From Bacteroidota bacterium (lineage in GTDB: Bacteria; Bacteroidota; Ignavibacteria; Ignavibacteriales; Ignavibacteriaceae): a stretch of 5,245 bases of DNA. Position 1 is the stretch's first letter; the number at the start of each line of letters is the position of its first letter. Both the position numbers and the translations under genes were made by a program. Location: the NCBI GenBank assembly GCA_022567875.1, contig JADFGB010000109.1, forward strand, positions 1 to 5,245. Reading direction: 5' to 3'. This document shows, in pieces, positions 1-5,245 of the stretch. The notes beneath the pieces are model-generated. The model made no database searches, was not told the DNA's origin, and saw nothing but the letters and a program-made list of their open reading frames with translations.

Positions 1-1395
1 TGTCTTCCTGTTTAGAACATCCTCTACTAAGTCTACCAGTTCCCACGCTATCTTCTCTACTAATTTATCGTTCATTTCACTTGCTTCTTGCTTTGCCATA
101 GGGAATGTTTCTGTGTCTTCAGAGAGACACCCAAGTTCTTTTTCAGATTCTTTCGCCCATAGATTAAACTCGCTGACTCTTGGCAATAAAATCCTTTTAA
201 CCCTATCGTTTAAATCTATTTTGTCCACATCTTTAACATCTTTTGCAACAAGGAAAGCATCAATTAAAGTTGAGAATCCTGCCTGGACCGAAGCCATCGC
301 TTTTATGCTTGAGTTTCCTTTTGTTATATCCACTTTGTCCATCCAGATTTGTTTTAATGCTAAAAGTCCTGCTTCTTGTTTATCTTTTTTATCTGATTTT
401 CTAATCATAATAGATATTGAAACACCCTGCATAATATCAAAAACATTTTGGTCTTTGCTTCCGTCCGGAGCAGTTTCTTTCTTTTTAGCATTGCCGTGTA
501 AATCCAAAATATAAATTTCATCAAAGGTTTCGAGCAAATGTTTTCTCATTTGTCTGTGAATAATTCCGTCTAAAAAGGAATTATTTGTAATCATTGCTAC
601 AATGCCGGTTTTGTTCTTTTCAACAAAATGTTCTGCGTAACGAATAAATTTTATGTAGTCATCAGAAAGAGGTTGAATATTTCTTTCATTTAAATCCTTT
701 TTGTAATCTTTAATTAAATTCAAAATCCATTCGCCTTTGTTTGTAGAACTAACGCTGTAAGGAGGATTCCCAATTACAACCATAATAGGAGAATCGTTTT
801 TAATTTGTGATGCTTCTTTAGATTCTTCTGCGATGCTTTCGGCAAAACCAAATCCCGTAAAAAGGTCGCCTATATTATCTGCTTCTTCCAAAGAGTTTGT
901 AAGATAAATTCCCAATCGTCTATTAAAATGTTTAAATCCGGTTGCCTTAAATGCCATACTTAGTTTTAGGTGTGCAATTGTGTACGGTGCCATCATAATT
1001 TCAAAACCGTGTATGCGCGGCAGTAAATCGTGATGCACATAAGCCGGCCAACGTCCTATTTGTCCGGTTTCTTTAAGCTGTAAATAAATACTTCTAATTA
1101 CAGCGCTAAGAAATGTTCCGGTACCGACAGCCGGATCTAAAATTTGAACTTTGTGAGTTCCGTTTTCTAATTTTGATGTATCAGCTAATCCGGAAGAAAG
1201 TCCAAATTCTTTTTTAAGCAAATAATCAACAGATCGGACAATAAACCTGACGACAGGCTGCGGCGTATAATATGCACCCATCTTTTTTCTAAGGTTTGCA
1301 TCATATTCTTTCAAAAAGTCTTCATAAAAATGAATTACGGGGTCGGGTCCCTCGTGAGTTTTACCCCAAAGATCATCTTTAAAATATTGCTTCAT
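1..1395 (-). CDS. Adenine-specific DNA methyltransferase part of a type ISP-like restriction-modification enzyme (partial, runs off left edge)
   Basis: The reading frame is open without a stop for 465 codons, from ATG at 1395-1393 to the left edge. It encodes a class I SAM-dependent N6-adenine methyltransferase. Residues 42-45 are YYTP, just before the methylase fold. The SAM-binding motif DPAVGTGTF lies at 87-95, a motif II-like acidic residue at E132 (HGFE), and the catalytic NPPY at 210-213. The stretch about 284-325 (HLLETFDEIYILDLHGN, then DGSKDQNVFDIMQGV) is typical of large single-chain type ISP/Eco57I-like enzymes. There the methylase follows a nuclease domain and precedes the target recognition region. 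The ATG overlaps the upstream stop (TAATG), and no Shine-Dalgarno sequence precedes it. It is therefore either translated by coupling or is really the continuation of the upstream frame after a frameshift. From about residue 340 onward I do not recognise the sequence; a target-recognition segment was expected. Methyltransferase identity is very likely; the exact subtype is inferred. Confidence 0.88.
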   Translation of the reverse strand, partial: MKQYFKDDLWGKTHEGPDPVIHFYEDFLKEYDANLRKKMGAYYTPQPVVRFIVRSVDYLLKKEFGLSSGLADTSKLENGTHKVQILDPAVGTGTFLSAVIRSIYLQLKETGQIGRWPAYVHHDLLPRIHGFEIMMAPYTIAHLKLSMAFKATGFKHFNRRLGIYLTNSLEEADNIGDLFTGFGFAESIAEESKEASQIKNDSPIMVVIGNPPYSVSSTNKGEWILNLIKDYKKDLNERNIQPLSDDYIKFIRYAEHFVEKNKTGIVAMITNNSFLDGIIHRQMRKHLLETFDEIYILDLHGNAKKKETAPDGSKDQNVFDIMQGVSISIMIRKSDKKDKQEAGLLALKQIWMDKVDITKGNSSIKAMASVQAGFSTLIDAFLVAKDVKDVDKIDLNDRVKRILLPRVSEFNLWAKESEKELGCLSEDTETFPMAKQEASEMNDKLVEKIAWELVDLVEDVLNRKT

Positions 1396-2255
1396 TAAGG
1401 AACATTTGCGTGAGAAAAAACCTCACAAAGTTCGTCAACCAAATATTTCAGTCTTTTGTCAAAATCCGCTCCGGCTATGTGGTCAAAAAAATGCCGAAGG
1501 AAAGGATTTGAAGCAGGGACAAGATCACGCGCTTCCTGTCGTGAAAAATCATCAGAAGTTTCATCGTGGTATCTTGCTACAAAGAGTCCATAAACCAACG
1601 TTTGTGCATACATATCTGCAAACGAATCTGGAGTTAAATCGTGCACAAGTAATTTTTTAAGAGTATTGTAAATTTTATTTATCTCAGTATTTTTCTTTAA
1701 ATCAGTTGAAAGGAATTGTAATAAATTATCGCGGATTCTTTGAGCCTTACCGCCCATAATTTTTGCAAGATGCAATCCGCTTTTAATTGGTTCTTTGTGC
1801 GATTGTGCAAAGTCAATTAATGATTTTGCTAAATGTTCATAACATTCCGGATTAGGAGAGATTATTCTATTTTTTAGGTTATAATTGGCAATTTTTATTG
1901 GCTCTTCATACCTCTGTCCGTTTCTATAAAAACGAAATTCTAAATAATCTGTAAGTACTAAATTAGCATAACCAAAATATCTTGCCATTTGTTCTGATTT
2001 TTCAATCTTATCTAAAGATGTTCCTATGTCTTTTACTTCAATGTACAAAATTGGAATATCAGCTTTCATTACAATAAAATCAGGTTTATTCCCTTTCTTT
2101 GCCTTTGGATCATGGTCAATTCTATGAACATTTATTGATTCAAATATTTCTTCAATAAGAATTTCAAATTCTTTTCGATAACCCATTTCACTCGTTTCTT
2201 CGTGTTTGAATTTTTGTGAAACAGATTGAAGGTAATGCGTAATAATATTTTTCAT
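1395..2255 (-). CDS. PD-(D/E)XK nuclease N-terminal part of a type ISP-like restriction-modification enzyme, cut off by a stop at 1397-1395
   Basis: This 286-residue product should be the DNA-cleaving and linker portion of a single-chain restriction-modification enzyme that cuts unmodified foreign DNA. A PD-(D/E)XK nuclease core is visible: P58-D59 (NKPDF), then E73-V-K75 (YIEVKD), then a QxxxY-type motif (Q89 to Y93, EQMARYFGY). An upstream acidic residue such as E29 may complete the site. After the nuclease domain, residues 195-286 hold the family's helical linker (HDLTPDSFADMYAQTLVYGL, FSRQEARDL, HIAGADFDKR). In relatives this linker leads straight into the methyltransferase domain. Here it stops after HANVP, and the methylase starts in the -1 frame at the overlapping ATG. 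No ATP-helicase motifs are seen. The ATG at 2255 fits the usual family N-terminus (HYLQSVSQKF), but no clear Shine-Dalgarno sequence precedes it. It may be a genuine split subunit or a frameshift-inactivated gene. The family call is strong; functional status is uncertain. Confidence 0.85.
   Translation of the reverse strand: MKNIITHYLQSVSQKFKHEETSEMGYRKEFEILIEEIFESINVHRIDHDPKAKKGNKPDFIVMKADIPILYIEVKDIGTSLDKIEKSEQMARYFGYANLVLTDYLEFRFYRNGQRYEEPIKIANYNLKNRIISPNPECYEHLAKSLIDFAQSHKEPIKSGLHLAKIMGGKAQRIRDNLLQFLSTDLKKNTEINKIYNTLKKLLVHDLTPDSFADMYAQTLVYGLFVARYHDETSDDFSRQEARDLVPASNPFLRHFFDHIAGADFDKRLKYLVDELCEVFSHANVP
1410..1426 (-). other. Small hairpin with a six-T run just upstream of the frame break
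   Basis: Read on the minus strand, GTGAG, a 7-base loop containing TTTTTT, and CTCAC form a five-base-pair stem. It lies 13 bases before the stop of the nuclease frame. A -1 slip on the T run would enter the methylase frame, which is open from there to its ATG. That would, however, replace the conserved-looking HANVP sequence. The heptamers here are not a canonical X-XXY-YYZ slippery site in the right phase. The structure is visible; any role in frameshifting is speculative. Confidence 0.3.
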
Positions 2256-2293
2256 AAATAAAAAATAAGGTATTTGTGATAAATAAAAAATAA
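2254..2293. repeat. Exact 15-base direct repeat in the leader of the restriction gene
   Basis: ATAAATAAAAAATAA occurs at 2254-2268 and again, identically, at 2279-2293, a period of 25 bases. The first copy includes the first two bases of the complement of the restriction gene's start codon, so the pair occupies its untranslated leader. The sequence is A/T-only, so chance or slippage could explain it. A binding site for a regulator is possible but unsupported. Confidence 0.5.
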
Positions 2294-2300
2294 AAAAAAT

Positions 2301-2306
2301 ATTATA
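2301..2306 (-). promoter_or_regulatory. Candidate -10 box for the restriction gene
   Basis: The minus strand reads TATAAT here, a perfect -10 hexamer. It would place transcription start about 40 bases ahead of the ATG at 2255. The hexamer 17 bases further upstream reads CATGCC, which is not a recognisable -35 box. An overlapping TATAAT exists on the plus strand at 2303-2308, because the site is partly palindromic. In such A/T-rich DNA a chance match is quite possible. Confidence 0.3.
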
Positions 2307-2313
2307 ATATTCT

Positions 2314-2341
2314 GTAGGGAAAAGGCATGCCTTTCCCCTAC
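2314..2341. repeat. 28-base near-perfect palindrome, probably a dispersed REP/MITE-type repeat
   Basis: The left arm, 2314-2327, begins GTAGGG and ends GGCA. The right arm, 2328-2341, begins TGCC and ends CCCTAC. The two 14-base arms pair fully except A2320 against C2335, which becomes a U-G wobble in a minus-strand transcript. There is no unpaired loop in the DNA, and the centre is GGCATGCC. GTAGGG...CCCTAC palindromes of this style are common dispersed intergenic elements in many bacterial genomes. The G/C-rich block stands out from its A/T-rich surroundings. It lies between two divergent genes, so a transcription-terminator role is unlikely. It could form a hairpin in the leader of the exporter gene if transcription starts upstream of it. 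Confidence 0.6.
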
Positions 2342-2344
2342 GGT

Positions 2345-2372
2345 TTGTAATATACCCATCTCTTTGTATTTT
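2345..2372 (+). promoter_or_regulatory. Weak candidate promoter for the gdx-tag unit
   Basis: TTGTAA at 2345-2350 and TATTTT at 2367-2372 are separated by 16 bases and could serve as -35 and -10 boxes for the genes to the right. A leader of under 20 bases before the ATG at 2396 would result. Both hexamers are imperfect, and the whole region is A/T-rich. No guanidine riboswitch is recognisable: I looked for paired ACGR-loop hairpins in 2256-2395 and found none. Confidence 0.25.
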
Positions 2373-2386
2373 AAAATAAAAAAAAC

Positions 2387-2390
2387 AGGA
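2387..2390 (+). promoter_or_regulatory. Ribosome binding site of the exporter gene
   Basis: AGGA lies five bases before the ATG at 2396, within ACAGGATTTATATG. It supports this start, which also gives the canonical SMR N-terminus. Confidence 0.55.
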
Positions 2391-2395
2391 TTTAT

Positions 2396-2716
2396 ATGTA
2401 CTGGTTAATTCTATTTATCGCCGGGTTATTTGAAACTGCCTGGGCTATCGGACTAAAATACTCAAACGGATTTACAAAATTATGGCCGAGTGTTTTTACT
2501 GTTGTTGCAATTATTATCAGTATGGGTTTGCTTTCATATTCACTTAAATCACTGCCCGTCGGTACGGCTTATGCTGTCTGGACAGGGATAGGTACAGTTG
2601 GTACTGCAATATTGGGAATATTTTTGTTTGGTGAATCAAAAGAATTAGTAAGAATATTTTTTATATTTTTAATAGTTGTGGGTATAATAGGTCTTAAAGT
2701 ATTTTCAGTGGAATAG
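2396..2716 (+). CDS. gdx: Gdx/SugE-type small multidrug resistance guanidinium exporter
   Basis: The 106-residue product is a four-helix inner-membrane protein of the SMR family, which works as an antiparallel homodimer exchanging protons for a cationic substrate. Glu13 (AGLFETAW) is the essential membrane-embedded carboxylate shared by proton and substrate. The Gdx subtype rather than the EmrE subtype is indicated by [12 protein letters not shown] (16-27) and by [18 protein letters not shown] (54-71), both very close to E. coli SugE/Gdx. Gdx proteins export guanidinium. The four hydrophobic helices fall at roughly 2-20, 31-51, 57-80 and 84-103, and the length is normal. The start is supported by AGGA five bases upstream. 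The next gene follows after nine bases, so the two are probably co-transcribed. No guanidine riboswitch was recognised upstream, so induction by guanidine cannot be inferred. The subtype call is firm by motif; substrate is inferred from the family. Confidence 0.92.
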   Translation: MYWLILFIAGLFETAWAIGLKYSNGFTKLWPSVFTVVAIIISMGLLSYSLKSLPVGTAYAVWTGIGTVGTAILGIFLFGESKELVRIFFIFLIVVGIIGLKVFSVE

Positions 2717-2725
2717 GAAAATAAA

Positions 2726-3295
2726 ATGGGTAAAGAAAAAATTAGATGTGAGTGGGCAGGTTCAGATCCGCTGTATATTGATTATCACGACAAAGAATGG
2801 GGAGTGCCCGTACACGAGGACAGAAAACTTTTTGAAATGCTCATTCTTGAAGGAGCACAGGCAGGTCTTAGCTGGATAACAATTTTAAAGAAAAGAGAAA
2901 ACTACAAAAATGCGTTTGATAATTTTGAACCAAAAAAAGTTGCTGATTATAATTCTGATAAAATTAATAAATTATTATCCGACCCAGGTATTGTAAGAAA
3001 CAGGCTGAAGATTAATTCAGCGATTACAAATGCAATAGCCTTTTTAGAAATTCAAAAAGAATTCGGTTCATTTGATAATTACATCTGGGGCTTTGTAAAG
3101 GGAAAATCCATAAAAAATAAATGGAAACTTTTGGAAGAAATTCCAGCTACCACACCTTTATCTGATAAGATAAGCAAAGACCTAAAAAATAGAGGATTTA
3201 AATTTGTAGGGACAACTATTTGTTATGCATTTATGCAAGCAGTGGGAATAGTGAACGACCACGTAATAAGCTGCTTTAGATATAATTTAAAATAG
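2726..3295 (+). CDS. tag: DNA-3-methyladenine glycosylase I
   Basis: This cytoplasmic base-excision repair enzyme removes 3-methyladenine, a replication-blocking alkylation lesion, from DNA. It leaves an abasic site for later repair. The 189-residue length matches E. coli Tag (187). All four zinc-knot ligands of the Tag family are in place: Cys8 (IRCEW), His21 (DYHDKEW), His179 and Cys183 (NDHVISC). The base-pocket residues correspond as well: Tyr20, Glu42 (LEGAQAGLSW) and Trp50. The signatures LSWITILKKRENY and GFKFVGTTICYAFMQA are nearly the family consensus. The enzyme looks intact and active. AGGAAA at 2715-2720, overlapping the previous stop, is the likely ribosome binding site, spaced five bases from the ATG. 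Coupling to a guanidinium exporter has no obvious functional logic; they may simply share an operon. Confidence 0.96.
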   Translation: MGKEKIRCEWAGSDPLYIDYHDKEWGVPVHEDRKLFEMLILEGAQAGLSWITILKKRENYKNAFDNFEPKKVADYNSDKINKLLSDPGIVRNRLKINSAITNAIAFLEIQKEFGSFDNYIWGFVKGKSIKNKWKLLEEIPATTPLSDKISKDLKNRGFKFVGTTICYAFMQAVGIVNDHVISCFRYNLK

Positions 3296-3319
3296 TTGTT
3301 CATTTTTTATATATTTAAA

Positions 3320-3339
3320 CTAACTTATTAATTAGTTAG
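3320..3339. repeat. Imperfect inverted repeat beside the Trm112-like gene's ribosome binding site
   Basis: CTAACT (3320-3325) and AGTTAG (3334-3339) form a six-base-pair stem. A T-T mismatch follows, then a small A/T palindrome in the centre. The right arm overlaps the probable ribosome binding site TTAGG at 3336-3340, five bases before the ATG at 3346. An operator, or a hairpin that masks the site, is possible. It is A/T-rich, has no trailing T run, and so does not look like a terminator. The rest of the 50-base gap, 3296-3345, shows no other signal. Confidence 0.35.
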
Positions 3340-3345
3340 GTAAAT

Positions 3346-3561
3346 ATGATTAGCAAAGACCTATTAGAAATTTTATGTTGTCCCGAAACAAAAGCCGATT
3401 TAGTGCTTGACGGTGACTCTCTTGTTTCGGTTGATAAAAACACTCGCCTGCGTTATAGAATTGAAGAAGATATTCCCATTATGTTGATTGAAGAAGCTGA
3501 ACATTTAAGTTTGGAAGAATGGGAAAGAATAATGAAGGTACACGATAAACCTATAAATTAA
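3346..3561 (+). CDS. Trm112/YcaR-like (UPF0434) small protein with a degenerate zinc site
   Basis: The 71-residue product has the shape of the Trm112/YcaR family: ISKDLLEILCCPETKADL at 2-19, a middle strand region, then RYRIEEDIPIMLIEEAE at 36-52. In eukaryotes and archaea Trm112 is a zinc-binding activator subunit of several methyltransferases. The role of the bacterial YcaR-type proteins is less defined. Classic members have a CPxC knuckle and a second Cys further on. Here the knuckle reads C11-C12-P-E-T, and no later cysteine exists, so zinc binding is probably lost. That pattern (CPxT) is, as I recall, common among bacterial homologues. The C-terminal tail 53-71 is charged and likely helical (LSLEEWERIMKVH). 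The ATG has TTAGG five bases upstream. The next gene, a membrane methyltransferase homologue, begins four bases after the stop, suggesting co-expression. Family call good; function unknown. Confidence 0.8.
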   Translation: MISKDLLEILCCPETKADLVLDGDSLVSVDKNTRLRYRIEEDIPIMLIEEAEHLSLEEWERIMKVHDKPIN

Positions 3562-3565
3562 ATTT

Positions 3566-4147
3566 ATGGATCCAATAAATATTATTATCGGGCTGAATAT
3601 AATAGCAACTCTTGGTGCAAATGTATCCGGTGCCAAAAAAGGGTTAAGGTCAAAAATATCAGTAGCAAAAGAAAAACCTCAATCCTATTTACAACAACTG
3701 CCATTGTCACTTTCTGTTTTAACCCTGATTATTTTAATTTTTGGAATTTTTCAAGTCGGAACTTTATCATATAATTCTGAATATAATGTTTTAAGAATCG
3801 TGGCTTTATTGGCATATCTTCTTTTTTCTTGGATTCAAATATGGTCTTATAAAACATTGGGTGAACAATATTCACAGGAAGTTTTAATTTTCAGGACACA
3901 TAAAATTGTAAACCATGGATTATACAGGGTGATAAGACATCCTCAATATTTATCTCAAATAATTATAGATTTGACAGGTGCTTTTGCTGTTCTAAGTTAT
4001 ATTTTATTGCCTTTGGCTTTGGTACAAATTCCGCTTTTAATTTTAAGGGCAAAGTTAGAAGAAAATTTAATGGAAAAACATTTCAAGCAAGATTTTAAAG
4101 ATTATAAAAATAAAACAAGATTTATTTTACCTTTTCCAAAATTTTAA
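3566..4147 (+). CDS. Isoprenylcysteine carboxyl methyltransferase (ICMT/PEMT)-like membrane protein
   Basis: The 193-residue product is an integral membrane protein of the ICMT/phospholipid methyltransferase-like superfamily, which uses S-adenosylmethionine to methylate a lipid-embedded substrate. Hydrophobic segments lie at about 4-17, 46-66, 75-95 and 132-160. The C-terminal catalytic half has the family hallmarks: HGLYRVIRHPQYLSQ (117-131), paired glutamates E165-E166 in a helix after the last membrane hairpin (RAKLEENLMEKHF), then FKDYKNKTRFILPF (177-190). In relatives these parts surround the SAM pocket. The substrate of bacterial members is mostly unknown, so carboxyl methylation of a prenyl cysteine should not be assumed. 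Residues 18-45, between the first two membrane segments, are a polar basic linker. The gene starts four bases after the preceding stop without a clear Shine-Dalgarno sequence, suggesting coupling. Its stop overlaps the next gene's ATG by one base. Confidence 0.85.
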   Translation: MDPINIIIGLNIIATLGANVSGAKKGLRSKISVAKEKPQSYLQQLPLSLSVLTLIILIFGIFQVGTLSYNSEYNVLRIVALLAYLLFSWIQIWSYKTLGEQYSQEVLIFRTHKIVNHGLYRVIRHPQYLSQIIIDLTGAFAVLSYILLPLALVQIPLLILRAKLEENLMEKHFKQDFKDYKNKTRFILPFPKF

Positions 4148-5245
4148 TGATTAATTATTTAAAGAAAATATCAACCTTAATAATTTCTGCAATTATACTA
4201 TCATCTTCAATTAGTGTGTATGCACAATATGATGAACTGAGAATCTATTCAGGAAAAGATGTTTACTCAATTCCGGCTGCGGCAAAAGGTGATAATGTTT
4301 TTTTCTCGGTTGAAGATTTTGCAAAAGCACTTTCTATTAATACATATTTTAATTCAAAGACTAAAAAAATAGAATTAAAATTTTCAGGCTATAAATTAAA
4401 AATAACTGCCGGAAATCCATTTTTTATTTTTACATCTAAGATTACAAAAAGAAAAGAAATTCATCAACTGCCAAACTCTTCTTTTATAATAAGGGATAAA
4501 ATATTCGTATCACTAAAATACATTCTTCCTTTGTTGAAAAGAGCCTTAGCCAAAAATTTAGTTATTAAAGGCAAGTATAAACTTATAATCGGTAAAAAAA
4601 CAAATATTCCTGAAAATATAATTGTTACAAAAAAACCTCCTATTAAAAAATATAAATACGGAATAACGGGAATCAGTGTAAGTGATAAATCGAACGGAAC
4701 GCTTGTTAGAATTAAATCAAAACAAAAAATAGTTACTTATAACAGCACTTTTAAGAATGGGGAATTAAAAATAATATTCAGAAATGTAAATGCAAAAACT
4801 GAAGATATCAGATACAACAATTCAAGTAATTTTATTGAAGACATCATTGTAAGAAATATAAATGAGGATACTGAATTAATTATTAAAGTCGGAGATGATT
4901 ATATCTCTAACGATGTAATAAATGCGAACAAAGGGAATGATATTCTAATATTACTTCATAATAAAATACTTACAACCAGTACAGAGGTGGATAAAAATAA
5001 ACAGAAATGGAATTTTGATGTAATTGTAATAGATGCCGGTCACGGTGGAATTGACGGAGGAACTTACGGGGTTTACGGGATAAAAGAAAAGGACGTTAAT
5101 CTTGCTATTGCATTAAAGCTGGGAAGAATCCTTGAAAAAAAAATGAAAGCTGTACAAAATAATGATTATGAACTTGAGATAAGGGAAGAAGACCTTAATG
5201 TAGATGAGCTTTACAAATATCTTGCTGCATCTGATGTGTTTCTTT
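4147..5245 (+). CDS. Secreted N-acetylmuramoyl-L-alanine amidase (Amidase_3), partial at right edge
   Basis: The frame is open from the ATG at 4147 to the edge (366 codons). The enzyme should cleave the amide bond between muramic acid and the stem peptide in the periplasm, for cell separation or wall turnover. A signal peptide is clear: K6-K7, a hydrophobic core at 8-22, and a likely cut after VYA26. Residues about 38-150 resemble a copper amine oxidase N-like stalk domain (FFSVEDFAKALSI). Residues about 171-275 resemble an AMIN domain, which targets such enzymes to the envelope. The catalytic domain begins near 290 with VIDAGHGGIDGG; H299 is the first zinc ligand and E314 (GIKEKDVNL) the second. 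R346xxD349 matches the family's TRxxD position. ASDVFL at the edge should precede the SIHxN motif that carries the third ligand. The ATG overlaps the previous stop (TAATG), and no Shine-Dalgarno sequence is visible, so coupled translation is likely. Confidence 0.92.
   Translation, partial: MINYLKKISTLIISAIILSSSISVYAQYDELRIYSGKDVYSIPAAAKGDNVFFSVEDFAKALSINTYFNSKTKKIELKFSGYKLKITAGNPFFIFTSKITKRKEIHQLPNSSFIIRDKIFVSLKYILPLLKRALAKNLVIKGKYKLIIGKKTNIPENIIVTKKPPIKKYKYGITGISVSDKSNGTLVRIKSKQKIVTYNSTFKNGELKIIFRNVNAKTEDIRYNNSSNFIEDIIVRNINEDTELIIKVGDDYISNDVINANKGNDILILLHNKILTTSTEVDKNKQKWNFDVIVIDAGHGGIDGGTYGVYGIKEKDVNLAIALKLGRILEKKMKAVQNNDYELEIREEDLNVDELYKYLAASDVFL

Noticed and set aside
113..514. Plus-strand open frame of 133 codons
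   Set aside because: It lies opposite the methyltransferase frame, which has clear motifs. Its own product is serine- and phenylalanine-rich with no domain, as expected for an antisense shadow.
1410..1426. Programmed -1 ribosomal frameshift site joining nuclease and methylase
   Set aside because: No canonical slippery heptamer is in phase, the stem is only five base pairs, and slipping there would discard the conserved-looking HANVP sequence. It is kept only as a weak alternative.
1406..1660. Plus-strand open frame of 84 codons
   Set aside because: It is antisense to the conserved linker of the restriction enzyme. The product is unrecognisable and has no plausible ribosome binding site.
2301..2341. 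Bidirectional terminator between the two transcription units
   Set aside because: The flanking genes are divergent, so transcripts start here rather than end. The palindrome has no U tract directly after it in either direction.
5150..5245. Amidase end looking like a glycosyltransferase fragment (KYLAASDVFL), suggesting a chimeric contig end
   Set aside because: On alignment in the head with Amidase_3, the R346xxD349 and ASDVFL positions fit the family's TRxxD and the segment just before SIHxN. It is therefore best read as ordinary but divergent amidase.

Overview
This is an AT-rich window (about one third G+C by eye) from a bacterial chromosome or metagenomic contig. It is organised as two divergent transcription units. 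The protein types, weak Shine-Dalgarno sites, A/T-rich leaders and a GTAGGG...CCCTAC palindromic repeat would fit the Bacteroidota/Ignavibacteria/Chlorobi group. This placement is an impression from sequence style only; there is no marker gene here.

Left half, minus strand (2255 down to 1 and beyond): a restriction-modification enzyme of the large single-chain, type ISP-like kind. An N-terminal PD-(D/E)XK nuclease domain and helical linker (2255-1395) end at a TAA that overlaps the next ATG by one base. The adenine-specific DNA methyltransferase domain (DPAVGTGTF and NPPY motifs) follows in another frame and runs off the left edge. Related enzymes, as I recall them, carry both parts on one chain. 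The locus is therefore either a frameshifted enzyme or a split, translationally coupled pair. The leftmost 370 bases or so encode a C-terminal segment that I cannot match to the family.

Middle, 2256-2395: a 140-base divergent intergenic region. It holds two copies of an exact 15-base A/T direct repeat, TATAAT boxes, and a 28-base near-perfect palindrome resembling dispersed REP/MITE-type repeats.

Right half, plus strand (2396 to the right edge): five closely packed genes that probably form one or two operons. They are a Gdx/SugE-type small multidrug resistance guanidinium exporter, 3-methyladenine DNA glycosylase I (Tag), a Trm112/YcaR-like small protein, an isoprenylcysteine carboxyl methyltransferase-like membrane protein, and the start of a secreted N-acetylmuramoyl-L-alanine amidase with N-terminal stalk-like and AMIN-like domains. 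The last two genes overlap by one base (TAATG).

The right-hand genes are mostly housekeeping: export of a small toxic cation, alkylation repair, and envelope maintenance. The left-hand gene is a defence enzyme. I see no CRISPR array, tRNA, rRNA, transposase or convincing undescribed system. The features most worth a second look are the broken restriction enzyme and its unmatched C-terminus.
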